64,000 bases of DNA from Cohnella sp. OV330 (GCF_900112065.1 NZ_FOKE01000001.1:574828-638827); one strand, 5' to 3'; shown: positions 26,004 through 35,502, counted from the stretch's first letter. Numbers and translations: made by a program. The notes: generated by a model from the sequence alone, not told the origin.

Positions 26004-27386
26004 TTAATTCATCGCTTTTTTCATCTCTTCCGCCGCCTTGTCTAGCGAGGACTTCGCGTCCTGCTTGGCGACGAACATATTTTGCGCGTAGTTGATCAGC
26101 GTCTGGTTCAGCGTGCCAAGCTCGGGAATCGGCGGATCCATGACGGCCGGGGCGTACACTTTTTGCTGGAAGTCGAAAAATTGCGCGGCAAGCGGGTTCG
26201 CCTGGGCATACGCGTCCGTGCCTGCGTAAGCCTTGCTGCTCGGAATCATGCCGGATTGCGAGATGATCTCCTGCGCCTCGGCGGAAGCCATCCACTTCAG
26301 GAAGTCCCAAGCCTCGTCCGGATACTTGCTGTTCGCGGAGATCATGGCGACGAGCGGATAGTTATGCGGATTCGGTTTGTACGTCTGGCCTTCGTATTCG
26401 ACGGAAGGCTGCGGCATCAGGCCGAGATCGTCCATCAGCGCAGTGTCTCGCTCTCTTGTCATGCCGATAAACCACGGGCCGTCCATCATCATCGCGGCCT
26501 GGCCGTTCCAGAACATCTCGCGGCTGACCTTCTTGTCCCGCGTGCCCGGAGGCGTCGCTTGCGGATTGTCGATGAGGTCCTGCCACCATTCGGCCGCCCA
26601 GACGTTGGCCGGCGAGTTGACGTTGATCCGGTCGGCCGTATAAGGGCCGGACTCGCCGTCGCCGAAGAAGATGCCGCCGGATACCGGTCTCGCCACGAGA
26701 CGATACCATTCGGAAGCGACGAACGGGTGCGAGCCTACGACGCTCGAAAACCCGTATTGGTCGACGTTGCCGTCCCCGTCCGTATCGACGCCCAGCTTGA
26801 TCGCGGCCTGTTTGAAGTCCTCCAGCGTCTTGATCGAAGCGGGATCGATGCCGGCTTTTTGGAACAGCGATTTGCGGTAAAAGATGCCGGTGGTGCCCCA
26901 GGCATAATCGGATAACGCATAATAAGAGCCGTTTACCTTGCTAAGCTCCTGGCCGACGAGATCCGTCTCCAGCTCCGTTCCTTTGATGCGGTCGTCCAGA
27001 TTCAAGAAGGCGCCCTTTTCTCCTTGCAGTGCGTTGTAGGTCGCGATGTTCTCGGGATAGACCTGAACGATGTCGCCCTGCGTGCCTGCGATGATCTCGG
27101 TGGTCAGCTTGTCCCAGAAGTTTTCGTAGTCCGTGCCGTGCACCGTGATTTCGACGTTGGGATTCGCTTCGTTGTACTTTTGGATTAAGGCGTCGATCGC
27201 TTTCTTGTGAGGCGCTTCCGCATATACGGAAGTTTCGAAGGACAGCTTGATTTTCTCCGCGCCGGCCGAGCCGCTGCCCGCCGCGTTCGCATCGTCTGCG
27301 CCGTTCGAGCATCCCGCCAGCGCGACCGTGCCGATCGCGCTGGCCGCCGTAAGCAGTGCCAGGCTCTTCTTGAATCTGTTTTCCAT
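26004..27386 (-). CDS. Sugar ABC transporter substrate-binding lipoprotein
   Basis: 460 residues. Lipoprotein signal MENRFKKSLALLTAASAIGTVALAGC with lipobox ALAGC. Mature part has the family-1 extracellular solute-binding fold (IKLSFETSVYAEAPHKKAIDALIQKYNEANPNVEITV). A calcium-loop-like DTDGDGNVDQYGF occurs near residue 195. It delivers a sugar to the two permeases encoded just downstream. Ribosome site GGGAGAGG precedes the ATG. Confidence 0.93.
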   Translation of the reverse strand: MENRFKKSLALLTAASAIGTVALAGCSNGADDANAAGSGSAGAEKIKLSFETSVYAEAPHKKAIDALIQKYNEANPNVEITVHGTDYENFWDKLTTEIIAGTQGDIVQVYPENIATYNALQGEKGAFLNLDDRIKGTELETDLVGQELSKVNGSYYALSDYAWGTTGIFYRKSLFQKAGIDPASIKTLEDFKQAAIKLGVDTDGDGNVDQYGFSSVVGSHPFVASEWYRLVARPVSGGIFFGDGESGPYTADRINVNSPANVWAAEWWQDLIDNPQATPPGTRDKKVSREMFWNGQAAMMMDGPWFIGMTRERDTALMDDLGLMPQPSVEYEGQTYKPNPHNYPLVAMISANSKYPDEAWDFLKWMASAEAQEIISQSGMIPSSKAYAGTDAYAQANPLAAQFFDFQQKVYAPAVMDPPIPELGTLNQTLINYAQNMFVAKQDAKSSLDKAAEEMKKAMN

Positions 27387-27523
27387 CGAATGACCTCTCC
27401 CTCTTCGTATCGAATGTCGACCTGACGCAGCCTGCCTCCAAGTCGTGCCTTAATCAAATCATCGCCGACCGGCCCGCACAACAAACCATTTTCTCCGATA
27501 CAACCAATCGGACAATTTCATGT

Positions 27524-27545
27524 CATCGTAAGCGTTATTACGATG
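27524..27545 (-). promoter_or_regulatory. Inverted repeat / cre-like site upstream of sugar ABC operon
   Basis: CATCGTAA / TTACGATG arms, 8 bp each, around GCGTTA. The core CGTAAGCGTTATTA also fits the CcpA cre pattern TGNAANCGNWWNCA at all but two fixed positions. It could be a carbon-catabolite site or an operator for the local AraC protein. Confidence 0.5.
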
Positions 27546-27675
27546 GTACGTTTAATGACATGAATCAGCCATACGTTTTATCGCCTTAACCAACCTTATT
27601 CCACCTGCCAACTTTTTTCTCCATGCCGTAAAAACCTGCCACATCAACGTTTCCAAGCGCTATTTGGACAAAAAC

Positions 27676-27709
27676 AAACAATCCGGCCGCGCTTTTAAGC
27701 GCGACCGGA
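27676..27709 (-). terminator. Terminator of membrane AraC gene
   Basis: TCCGGTCGCGCTT / AAGCGCGGCCGGA stem (27682-27709) followed on the minus strand by TTGTTTGTTTTT. Confidence 0.75.
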
Positions 27710-27729
27710 CTGCGAACTCGATATGGCTG

Positions 27730-29994
27730 TTAACCCTGCTTTTCCTTGCGATAATCGATCGGCGGCACGCCGACGATTTTTTTGAACGTGCGGGCGAACG
27801 AGATCGGACTGCTGTATCCGGTCCGCTCGGAGATCTCCTGGACCGGCAGGCTCGTCTCGGCAAGCAACTGCTGAGCGTGGCGGATGCGCAGGTCGATCAG
27901 GAAGTCGACGAACTTCAGGCCGAATTCTTCCTTGAAGAGACGGCTCAAATATTTGCCGCTGATGCCGAACTTCTCGCTGAGATAGTCCAGCGACAGCTCG
28001 GGACGCGCGAAGTCGCTCTCGATGTACGCCTTGACCTCTTTGATGAGCACGCCTTGGTTTCGCGATTCCCGAGACTGCTCGACCCGCTCCTCGAAAGCTT
28101 CCAGCGCTTCGAAAAAAGCGTGCGCGATGTCTCCCATCATCTCGACCTCGGCCAGCGTCTTGGCGAGCGCCGGCATGATGTCCGTGCTCCACAGCCGCCG
28201 ATACTCGGCGCTCATTCCCTCCACGGCCCGGCCGAGGTTGAAGATCAAGTAGTTCATTACCTGCCCGATATCCTCGCGCGAAGCCCGGTCGAGCTCCATC
28301 TGCCGGATGAGCGAGCGGAACTCCGCCCGCCACTTCGCGTCCGACAAGCGCAGCAAGTCTACGATGCCGTCGATCCGCTGAAGATGACGAAATACTTCGC
28401 CTCGCCCCGTCGGACTGCCCGCATGCTTCAGAATCCGGTTGTTGCCTTCGATGGACTTGTATTGAAGCGCGGCGAGCGCCTCCTGGTAAGCGTCGTGGAT
28501 ATTCTCCGGACGCACGGCCGGCTCCCCAAGCCCGATCGTCATCTCGAACGGAATATCGGCCCGGATGCGCGCATGCCACTCCCCGATCAGCGCCGACATC
28601 GCTTCGTCCGGCACGTCGCTTTCGCACATGAGCATGACCGCCAGCTGGTTCGCCATCGTCCAGAGCATCCATACCCGGCAGCCTTCGGCCTCCTCCGTCA
28701 GTCCGCCCACGATCGCTTCCACGGCCTTTTTCCAGCCATCCTGCTCCTCCTGGGCGTACGTCCGCCGCCATTCGGCGCTCCGGTCGATCTCCAGGACGAC
28801 GACGGAGGCTTTGCCGAACGCCGCGTACATGCCGTGCTGATCCGCCGTAGCCGCCCACTCTTCAGGGCCGACCTGGCGAATGCCTTCAAGCAGCCCGTAC
28901 AGGTAGAAGTTCCGCTTGACCTCAAGGTCCTGCTGCAGCTGCCGCTGGAAACGGCTGTTCTGGTCGATCATGTTTTCCATCATCGAGTGGATATATCTGA
29001 ATTCCCCGCCGTAGCGCTCGTCGCCGTCCTTGACCGGGCCGCTGCCGGGCGAGTACCTCTCCAACTGCGCGACCAGGTTGCGGATCGGGCGGTAATTCTG
29101 GCGGGTCATCCAGACGATCCAGCCGAGCGCCAGCGCGCAAACGAGCAAGCCCAGCACCAGCCAGACATTGAAGAGGGACAGCAGGAATGCGATCCACTTG
29201 CCGTCGTTCCACTCGCTGACGAGCCGCCAGCCCGTATAGTCGGACACCGAAGCGGACGCGAGCGTCTTGTTCGCCTTCGGCGCGACGTCCGCCGGGTCCG
29301 TATGGAATAGGTCCTGTCCCGCTCCGTCGTACAGATGCAACTGCGTGACCGATGCGTCGTACATGTCCCGTACGAGCTGCTGAAGGGAAGCCGCGTTGAC
29401 GTTGATGACGATCAGCCCGTAGCGGCCCGAAAAGATGGACACGCTCCGCGTCAGCGTCACGACCGGCGTTCCCGTCTCGGACGGGAGCTCTTTATACAGC
29501 CGAAGATCGGACCATTTGCTGTTCGGCGCCTTCAGGCTGGATTCGATAAAAGGCGCGTCCGGATACCGGTTGAGCGGATATGTCGTGCTCATGTTCAGGA
29601 CCATACGGTCGTCGGCCCGGACCATGTAGATGGAATGGATGAGCGGATTGGCGATCTTGAGCTCGGCCAGCTCGTTCATGACATCGACCTGCAGCGACAG
29701 ATCGGCGGCCGTCGGCTCCGAGAAATACCGCAGCACGGTGCGGTTGCGCAGCATCTCCAGCGTGATCTTCTGGTCGATCGCCGTCAGCGACGCGTCCACG
29801 ACGAGCTGCGCCTGCCGGGTGACATAGTCGTTTGTCTTGCGGGCGGCTTCCTGGTTGCGGCTGTTCAGAATCTGAAAAAAAATAAAAAACAGAAAAGCGG
29901 TCAGGATGAAAAACGCCGGCAAGTAAGACAGCAGCATCTTGCCGAACCAGGTCCGGCTGCCGCCCGTTCTCTCTCTACGAAGTTTAAACCCCAT
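27730..29994 (-). CDS. Membrane-bound AraC-family regulator with extracytoplasmic sensor
   Basis: 754 residues. Membrane segment 1 is at ~22-45 (LLSYLPAFFILTAFLFFIFFQIL), followed by a large outside sensor region. Membrane segment 2 is near 270-300 (FNVWLVLGLLVCALALGWIVWM). A cytoplasmic linker and a C-terminal AraC HTH pair follow: LSLDYLSEKFGISGKYLSRLFKEEFGLKF and LPVQEISERTGYSSPISFARTFKKIVGVPP. This Paenibacillus-type architecture senses sugars or cell-surface signals directly. It lies upstream of the sugar ABC operon on the same strand and likely controls it. Confidence 0.92.
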   Translation of the reverse strand: MGFKLRRERTGGSRTWFGKMLLSYLPAFFILTAFLFFIFFQILNSRNQEAARKTNDYVTRQAQLVVDASLTAIDQKITLEMLRNRTVLRYFSEPTAADLSLQVDVMNELAELKIANPLIHSIYMVRADDRMVLNMSTTYPLNRYPDAPFIESSLKAPNSKWSDLRLYKELPSETGTPVVTLTRSVSIFSGRYGLIVINVNAASLQQLVRDMYDASVTQLHLYDGAGQDLFHTDPADVAPKANKTLASASVSDYTGWRLVSEWNDGKWIAFLLSLFNVWLVLGLLVCALALGWIVWMTRQNYRPIRNLVAQLERYSPGSGPVKDGDERYGGEFRYIHSMMENMIDQNSRFQRQLQQDLEVKRNFYLYGLLEGIRQVGPEEWAATADQHGMYAAFGKASVVVLEIDRSAEWRRTYAQEEQDGWKKAVEAIVGGLTEEAEGCRVWMLWTMANQLAVMLMCESDVPDEAMSALIGEWHARIRADIPFEMTIGLGEPAVRPENIHDAYQEALAALQYKSIEGNNRILKHAGSPTGRGEVFRHLQRIDGIVDLLRLSDAKWRAEFRSLIRQMELDRASREDIGQVMNYLIFNLGRAVEGMSAEYRRLWSTDIMPALAKTLAEVEMMGDIAHAFFEALEAFEERVEQSRESRNQGVLIKEVKAYIESDFARPELSLDYLSEKFGISGKYLSRLFKEEFGLKFVDFLIDLRIRHAQQLLAETSLPVQEISERTGYSSPISFARTFKKIVGVPPIDYRKEKQG

Positions 29995-30078
29995 CCTCTA
30001 CGCCCCTTCTTCTGGCTGCGATTGCGGATATGCGTCTATTGTCTGCGCGGACGGACAATTCTCGTACCGTAGGAGTGC

Positions 30079-30235
30079 GTGCTGGCGAGCACATCGCCTG
30101 CTGTACGAGAGGCGATTCGCTTCCGGCCCGCTTCTTTAGGCGCATCGCCTGCTACTCGAGAGGCGATTCGCTTCCGGGACGCATCTTTAGGCGCATCGCC
30201 TGCTATTCGAGAGGCGATTCGCTTCCGGGACGAAC
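30079..30235. repeat. Tandem array, three 51-bp units with CATCGCCT stem-loop
   Basis: CATCGCCTGCT begins at 30092, 30143 and 30194, exactly 51 bp apart. Each unit has ATCGCCT / AGGCGAT arms with a 10-base loop, then TTCGCTTCCGG. It lies upstream of the membrane AraC gene and after the DUF3048 gene's end. The same stem occurs once at 9,061. Confidence 0.85.
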
Positions 30236-30253
30236 TCGTCTGCCCGCCATCTT

Positions 30254-31345
30254 TTATTCATACGTCACATGACTCGCGAACCCGCCGTCCGTCGGCACCA
30301 CGTGGTAATAGGTCGTGCCCGGCACGAACTTGAGCTCGCGGCCGTCGCGGTAAATGCGGATGATGTCGCCCGGCGTTCGCTTCCACTCGCAAGCGATCGC
30401 GCGCCCCTCCTGGAACAATACGGCTTCGCCGCCGCTGTTCAGATCGATCTCCAGCCTGCCGTAGTCGTCGTAGGCGTGATGCTTGGCCGACAGGACGACG
30501 AGATTGGCGGCCGTGAGCTGACGCGAATTGTTGAGATCGATATGCGGCTGGCCGTTGACCGATCGTGCGTAAAGATGCGCGGAGGCATCGTATTGATAGG
30601 ATACCTTGTAGTCCGACAATTGGAATTTGATGTCGACCTGGGTTGCGGTAGGCTTTCCGATCACGTCCGGCGTCGGGTCGAACTGCACCAGCGGCACGGT
30701 CGCCGTCTCGTCGTACTTCAACTTTTGCGCGCCCGTATACAGCTTGTCCTGCGTGGAATAAAGATTGTGCGGCGCCTTGCGGTCTTTGGAGCGGTAAAAG
30801 TAAGCGCCGGCATTGTTGATCTCGTCCATGTCGGCCTTGCCCGAGTGCTGGAGGATAGCGAGCGCGTCGTTGCTCGCCCCCGCATGGACGAGGACGCCGC
30901 CGTACGTCTCCCCGACGTCGATCAGATAGGGGCGGATGCTACGGATCGGGCCGATCGGATCGTCGAACGTCTGGCTCTGAAAGATTGCCAATAACCGCGT
31001 GATGCCGCCCTCCGCAAGGATCTCCCACACCGTGTCGGCATGGGTTAGGCCGGATTGCGGACGCGCAGCCTTGAAGTTGTTGATCATGACGCTGAGCGGC
31101 CTGCGGACGACGGCTTGGTCCGTCGGCAGCCCCGTGAGCGGCGCGAGAAAGGCGGCCGTCGGCTCGGGGGGCTCGGTCGCCGCGGCGGACGGAGACGAAG
31201 CGGACGAGGACGAGGCGGACGCGGTCCCGATCGGCGCGGTCGCGGGCTCGCTCTCCCCGCCGCAGGCCCCGAGTACGGCCATGGCGGCGGCCAGCGTCAG
31301 CGCCAGCAGCGCGGTGCGAATCGCGCTCGAAGTGTTCGCGGTCAT
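30254..31345 (-). CDS. DUF3048 (YerB-like) lipoprotein
   Basis: 363 residues. Signal MTANTSSAIRTALLALTLAAAMAVLGAC ends in a lipobox, then a Ser/Ala/Pro linker. The mature part has LTGLPTD, RRPLSVMINNFKAARPQSGLTHADTVWEILAEGGITRLLAIFQS and SDRKAPHNLYS, all typical of DUF3048 proteins such as B. subtilis YerB. The family is surface-attached with unknown biochemical role. Ribosome site GGAGG. It is divergent from the coiled-coil gene. Confidence 0.88.
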   Translation of the reverse strand: MTANTSSAIRTALLALTLAAAMAVLGACGGESEPATAPIGTASASSSSASSPSAAATEPPEPTAAFLAPLTGLPTDQAVVRRPLSVMINNFKAARPQSGLTHADTVWEILAEGGITRLLAIFQSQTFDDPIGPIRSIRPYLIDVGETYGGVLVHAGASNDALAILQHSGKADMDEINNAGAYFYRSKDRKAPHNLYSTQDKLYTGAQKLKYDETATVPLVQFDPTPDVIGKPTATQVDIKFQLSDYKVSYQYDASAHLYARSVNGQPHIDLNNSRQLTAANLVVLSAKHHAYDDYGRLEIDLNSGGEAVLFQEGRAIACEWKRTPGDIIRIYRDGRELKFVPGTTYYHVVPTDGGFASHVTYE

Positions 31346-31508
31346 TCGGTGGCCTCCAGACGATAATTAAATATAGTATTTCCATTAAACCACAACCCTC
31401 GCCTGCTTGTCCTGCCCCGGATACATTGCTCATTTCCAAAAGAAACCTTTTCGCCCTTTATTCGTCTAATGGATTATCGCATCCGATATGATAAACGAGG
31501 TGACCTGC

Positions 31509-32468
31509 ATGAACGAACCCTTGCTGGCATGGAACGAGCAACTGGAGCAGGCAAAGAGAGACTTGGCGCTGCGGGCCAAATGGACCAAACGGCGAACCGA
31601 GCTTGTCCGCGAGGTGGAGCAGCAGCGTCGGGAAGAGTCGCATTGGTCGGAGCGGCTCGCGAGCGAGCAGGACGACGTCGAGCGTATGCGGGCAGCCAGC
31701 TTTTCGCAATTCGTGCTGCAGCTGTTCGGCAAGCTGGACGAAAAGCTGTCCAAGGAAGAACGCGAAGCGGCCGAAGCAAAACTGAAGCGGGATGCGGCCG
31801 CGGCTGCGCTGCTTGCACTGGAGCGCGAGCAATCGGACGTCATCGGCAAACTGGTCGAGGTCGAATATGCCGAGCGTCGCTGCAGCGAGCTGCTCGCCAT
31901 GAAGGAGCAATGGATCCGGGAATACGATGCGACAGCGTGGCAGGAGCTTGAAGCCATCTCGGCGGAGATCGGGCAGCTGCAGTCGATGAAGATCGAGTTC
32001 GACGAAGCGATTCGCGCCGGGCTGGAGGTCGAAGGCGCGCTCGAGTACGCGGGGGAGAAGCTGTCTTCGGCAAGAGGCTGGGGGACTCATGACCTGTTCG
32101 GCGGCGGTTTGATCTCGACGGCGGTGAAGCACGGGCTAATCGACGAAGCCTCCGTGCACATCCATCATGCGGAGGATGCGCTGCGCCGATTCGGCAAGGA
32201 GCTTGCGGATTTAAACCAGTCGCACGACGCCTCCGTGCCGCAAGTGAGCGGACTGCTTAAATTTTCGGATTTTTTCTTTGACGGACTGCTGGCGGATTGG
32301 ATGGTCCAGGGACGCATCGACAGTTCGATTGAATCCGTCCGCGCCCGCAACCGCGATATCGGACGGCTGATCGGCAAGCTTCAAGGGGAAAAGAAACAAT
32401 TGGAATACCGGATCGCGGCGATGAACAACCGGCGGCAGGAAATCGTGGAATCCTACGGCGGCCGCTAA
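31509..32468 (+). CDS. Coiled-coil protein of unknown function
   Basis: 319 residues from the ATG at 31509, seven codons inside the longest frame, because GAGGTGA lies directly before it. Residues ~5-165 are almost continuous coiled coil (NEQLEQAKRDLALRAKWTKRR..., KLSKEEREAAEAKLKRDAAAA). A short conserved-looking region SARGWGTHDLFGGGLISTAVKHGLIDEA follows, and a second coiled coil closes the protein. No signal peptide or membrane segment. Such glycine-centred segments occur in uncharacterised Bacillales coiled-coil proteins. No function assigned. Confidence 0.85.
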   Translation: MNEPLLAWNEQLEQAKRDLALRAKWTKRRTELVREVEQQRREESHWSERLASEQDDVERMRAASFSQFVLQLFGKLDEKLSKEEREAAEAKLKRDAAAAALLALEREQSDVIGKLVEVEYAERRCSELLAMKEQWIREYDATAWQELEAISAEIGQLQSMKIEFDEAIRAGLEVEGALEYAGEKLSSARGWGTHDLFGGGLISTAVKHGLIDEASVHIHHAEDALRRFGKELADLNQSHDASVPQVSGLLKFSDFFFDGLLADWMVQGRIDSSIESVRARNRDIGRLIGKLQGEKKQLEYRIAAMNNRRQEIVESYGGR

Positions 32469-32486
32469 TCGGCCGCGCTCGCCGGG

Positions 32487-32515
32487 TTGGCACGAGACGG
32501 CAATTCGTTTATAAT
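32487..32515 (+). promoter_or_regulatory. Promoter upstream of neopullulanase gene
   Basis: -35 TTGGCA (32487-32492), exactly 17-base spacer, -10 TATAAT (32510-32515). It lies after the coiled-coil stop and ahead of a hairpin, implying a ~115-nt leader before the ATG at 32637. Confidence 0.8.
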
Positions 32516-32523
32516 GATACGCA

Positions 32524-32590
32524 GCACAACTCAAAGGCAATGTTACCGACAGGTACAACCTCGACAAGCATTTCGGGGTTGTGCCTTTTT
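32524..32590 (+). promoter_or_regulatory. Leader with terminator hairpin ahead of neopullulanase gene (candidate attenuator)
   Basis: AGGTACAACC (32551-32560) pairs with GGTTGTGCCT (32577-32586), extended by inner pairs, and TTTTT follows: an intrinsic terminator inside the leader. An upstream GCACAAC (32524-32530) can pair instead with GTTGTGC of the 3' arm, as an antiterminator would. A 17-codon-plus frame starting ATG 32540 ([10 protein letters not shown]) overlaps the hairpin; its ribosome site is poor. It could also be just the terminator of the upstream gene. Confidence 0.55.
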
Positions 32591-32636
32591 ACGTTCGCGG
32601 ATGCTTGTCCATTTCGATCGCAAAGGAGCCTGTACC

Positions 32637-34385
32637 ATGATTCTAAGAGAAGCCGTCTATCACCGCCCGAAGCAGAACTTCGCCTACGCGGCGGACCGCC
32701 GGACGCTGCACTTGCGCGTGCGCGCGAAGCGCGGCGACCTCGTCCGCGCCGACGCCGTCGTCGGCGACAAGTACGCCTGGGAGCAGACCGCGGCATCCGT
32801 ACCGATGCGCGTCTTCGCGAGCGACGAGCTGTTCGATTATTGGGAGACCGCCGTCGTCCCGCCTTACCGCCGCCTGCGCTATGCTTTCAAGCTGACCGCC
32901 GAAGACGAGACGATATACGTGACGGAAAAAGGCTTCGCCGATCGGCTGGCCCCGAACCCGGACGAATTTTTCGACTTTCCGTACATCAATCCGGCCGACG
33001 TGTTCGCGCCGCCGTCCTGGGTGAAGGATGCCGTGTTCTACCAGATCTTCCCTGAACGATTCGCGAACGGCGATCCTTCGCTCGATCCGGAGGACGTTCA
33101 GCCTTGGGGCGGCGAACCGACGCCGCGCAACTTTTTCGGCGGGGACCTGAAGGGCGTGCGCGACCATCTCGATCATCTGAAGCGGCTGGGCGTCAACGCG
33201 ATCTACTTCACGCCGGTGTTCGAAGCGACGACGAACCACAAGTACGACACGACGGACTATATGAAGGTCGACCCGCATTTCGGGACCAACGAGGATCTGA
33301 AGGCGCTCGTCGAAGAATGCCATTCGCGGGGCATCCGCGTGCTGCTCGACGCTGTGTTCAACCATGCAGGCAAGACGTTCCCGCCGTTCGTCGACGTGCT
33401 GGAGAAGGGCGCGGATTCGGAATACGCGGGCTGGTTCCATGTCCGTGAATTCCCGCTGAACGTCGTCGACGGCATCCCGACCTACGAGACGTTCGCGTTC
33501 GAGCCGATCATGCCGAAGCTCAATACGGAGAATGCCGACGTTAAAAAGTATCTGCTCGACGTCGCGCGCTACTGGGTCGAGGAGATCGGCATCGACGGCT
33601 GGCGGCTGGACGTGGCCAACGAGGTGGATCACGCCTTCTGGCGCGAGTTCAGGCAGACGGTTAAGGCGGTCAATCCCGAAGCGTATATCCTCGGCGAGAT
33701 TTGGCACGATTCGATGATGTGGCTGCAGGGCGACCAATTCGACGCGGTGATGAACTATCCGTTCACCAATGCGGTGCTCGACTTTTTCGCCAAAGACCGC
33801 ATCGACGCTCACGGTTTCGCCAGCGCGATCGGCAGGCAGCTGGCGGCGTATCCGCAGACCGTCACGGAGACAGCGTTTAACCTGCTCGACAGCCATGATA
33901 CGGCGCGCCTGCTCACCCTCTGCGGCGGCAGCGAAAAGCGCATGAAGCTCGCGGCGCTGTTCCAGCTCACGTATCCGGGCGTCCCTTGCATCTATTACGG
34001 GGATGAGGTCGGCATGAGCGGCGGCGGCGACCCCGGCTGCCGCGGCTGCATGGTGTGGGACGAAGAGGGACAAAACACGGACCTGCTTCGCTTCTACAGC
34101 GAGACGATCGCGCTTCGCCGGACGTACGGCGCCTTTCGCGATGCCGACATCGCGTTCGTGCAGGCCGAGCGCGGCAGCGGCACGCTCGTGTACGAGCGCC
34201 GCGGCGCCGACGGCAGCCGGTTCATCGTCGCGATGAACGCGGGCGTACTGCCTGTCGAGATATCGGCCGACGCGGACAGCCGCTCCTGGCAGGACGCTTA
34301 CAGCGGCGAGCCGGCGCTTGTCACGGACGGCAGCCTGCGCGCCGTGCTGCCAGGGTTCGGCTTCGCGGTGTGGCGTCAGGTATAA
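32637..34385 (+). CDS. GH13 neopullulanase/cyclomaltodextrinase/maltogenic amylase
   Basis: 582 residues, the usual family length. The start at 32637 ([10 protein letters not shown]) has AAGGAG eight bases upstream and removes 50 spurious residues. N-terminal starch-binding-like domain (1-120) as in neopullulanases, then the barrel. Catalytic Asp325 ([10 protein letters not shown]), Glu354 (ILGEIWHDS) and Asp421 (LLDSHDTAR) are present. There is no signal peptide, so it acts inside the cell on imported maltodextrins or cyclodextrins. Regulated by its own promoter with a hairpin leader. Confidence 0.95.
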   Translation: MILREAVYHRPKQNFAYAADRRTLHLRVRAKRGDLVRADAVVGDKYAWEQTAASVPMRVFASDELFDYWETAVVPPYRRLRYAFKLTAEDETIYVTEKGFADRLAPNPDEFFDFPYINPADVFAPPSWVKDAVFYQIFPERFANGDPSLDPEDVQPWGGEPTPRNFFGGDLKGVRDHLDHLKRLGVNAIYFTPVFEATTNHKYDTTDYMKVDPHFGTNEDLKALVEECHSRGIRVLLDAVFNHAGKTFPPFVDVLEKGADSEYAGWFHVREFPLNVVDGIPTYETFAFEPIMPKLNTENADVKKYLLDVARYWVEEIGIDGWRLDVANEVDHAFWREFRQTVKAVNPEAYILGEIWHDSMMWLQGDQFDAVMNYPFTNAVLDFFAKDRIDAHGFASAIGRQLAAYPQTVTETAFNLLDSHDTARLLTLCGGSEKRMKLAALFQLTYPGVPCIYYGDEVGMSGGGDPGCRGCMVWDEEGQNTDLLRFYSETIALRRTYGAFRDADIAFVQAERGSGTLVYERRGADGSRFIVAMNAGVLPVEISADADSRSWQDAYSGEPALVTDGSLRAVLPGFGFAVWRQV

Positions 34386-34399
34386 CCGTCAGAGCAGTA

Positions 34400-34600
34400 T
34401 GCGCTGCCGCCGGGCGGGATGTGTTGACGTAGGTCAACGCTTGAGCCGTTCGCGCTGCCGCCGAGCGGAATGTGTTGACGTAGGTCAACGCTTGAGCCGT
34501 TCGCGCTGCCGCCGGGCGGAATGTGTTGACGTAGGTCAACACTTGGCCTGTACGCGCTACCGCCGGGCGGGATGTGTTGACGTAGGTCAACACTTGGCTT
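34400..34600. repeat. Tandem array, four 51-bp units with TGTTGAC stem-loop
   Basis: ATGTGTTGAC begins at 34419, 34470, 34521 and 34572, exactly 51 bp apart. Each unit has TGTTGAC / GTCAAC(A/G) arms around GTAG, followed by CTTGRSC and CGCTGCCGCCGGGCGG. The same 51-bp pattern and stem recur at 62,320-62,500. Frames stay open on both strands because 51 is a multiple of three, but no ribosome site supports a protein. Confidence 0.9.
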
Positions 34601-34621
34601 GTCCTAGGCGAAGCCAAAAAC

Positions 34622-34672
34622 AGAGGATGTTCTAGAAGTCAAAAGGTATGACTTTTGGGACATCCTCTTTGC
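34622..34672 (+). terminator. Terminator after repeat array
   Basis: AGAGGATGT...ACATCCTCT long stem with an inner GAAGTCA / TGACTTTT pairing, then TTTGC. It probably ends the neopullulanase transcript beyond the repeats. Confidence 0.7.
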
Positions 34673-34776
34673 ATTGGAATCTGTAAGGGCATGCTGGAGG
34701 AATCCCCCACCCGCCCCTTAATTCAGCAACTTCCGGCAGGGATCGGTCGTTAGTTAGAAGAGAGGGGATGACCAGG

Positions 34777-35394
34777 ATGCGATATAAAATGCATGTGCTT
34801 ACGCTTCTATCCGGCCTCTTGTGGTTAACGGGCTGCGAAACGAACGAGCAGGCCAGCTCGACCGGGCCGACACCCGTCGAGCCCCGGACTGCGACGCCCT
34901 CCGGACCTTCGCCTGGTGCAAAGACAATTGACGGATCTGCAGCGGCGGAAAGCCGGGAAGGAGACTTCGTGTACAGGCTCGTGAGCGAGAAGCCTGCGTA
35001 CGCGGAGGGTGAACGCGTGAACTTGTACGCAGAGCTCGAATATACCGGATCTGAATCCTCCGTGACGATCTACCACTCGGTTTCTCCATTCTATTTCCCG
35101 ATGGAGGAGACGACCCGGAATTACGGGATCGCCTACGTGATGAACCAACCGCTCGTACCTACGGAGCTCGCTCCCGACAAGCCGCTCCGGGAAGCGTACG
35201 TCGGCAGCGGCGGATACGGCAGCCAGGATCCGAAGGCGTATATTGAATTCATGCAGCGAATCGGCAAGCTGGACTTTCCTACAGGGACTTACGTCGTGAA
35301 CGGGTTCGCGGACTTTTACGTGCAGCCCAAAGGCGGCGAGAAAACCGACTACAAGCTGAAGGCAACGATTACGTTTAAGGTCGGCGGCGCCTAA
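34777..35394 (+). CDS. Putative lipoprotein of unknown function
   Basis: 205 residues. The ATG at 34777 is favoured over 34768 because GAGGGGA then has proper spacing. Signal MRYKMHVLTLLSGLLWLTGC ends in a lipobox (LTGC), then a Pro/Ser/Thr-rich linker. The mature part is a beta-rich domain (FVYRLVSEKPAYAEGERVNLYAELEYTGSESSVTIYHS) resembling immunoglobulin-like intracellular-protease-inhibitor-type or BsuPI folds. No function assigned. Confidence 0.8.
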   Translation: MRYKMHVLTLLSGLLWLTGCETNEQASSTGPTPVEPRTATPSGPSPGAKTIDGSAAAESREGDFVYRLVSEKPAYAEGERVNLYAELEYTGSESSVTIYHSVSPFYFPMEETTRNYGIAYVMNQPLVPTELAPDKPLREAYVGSGGYGSQDPKAYIEFMQRIGKLDFPTGTYVVNGFADFYVQPKGGEKTDYKLKATITFKVGGA

Positions 35395-35446
35395 ATCCGC
35401 CGAATGACTGAATCGGCGCGATCGCGGCGCTTTCTTCCATGACAAA

Positions 35447-35502
35447 AAAGAGCTTGCCCGAAAGTCACGCCGGTTCAGGTGACGATAGGGCAAGCTCTTT
35501 AT
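35447..35502. terminator. Bidirectional terminator between lipoprotein and amylase genes
   Basis: AAAGAGCTTGCCC / GGGCAAGCTCTTT stem, with TTTATTT on the plus side and TTTTTTGTC on the minus side. Confidence 0.85.

Larger units (their letters stand above)
27387..27729. other. Gap upstream of sugar-binding lipoprotein gene
   Basis: 343 bp. It holds the operon's regulatory region (inverted repeat at 27524-27545) and, at its right end, the terminator of the AraC gene. No further gene was found. Confidence 0.6.

Noticed and set aside
34318-34635. Protein of 17-residue repeats over the 34.4-kb array
   Set aside because: No ribosome site, open frames on both strands, Cys/Arg-rich composition; explained by a 51-bp period.
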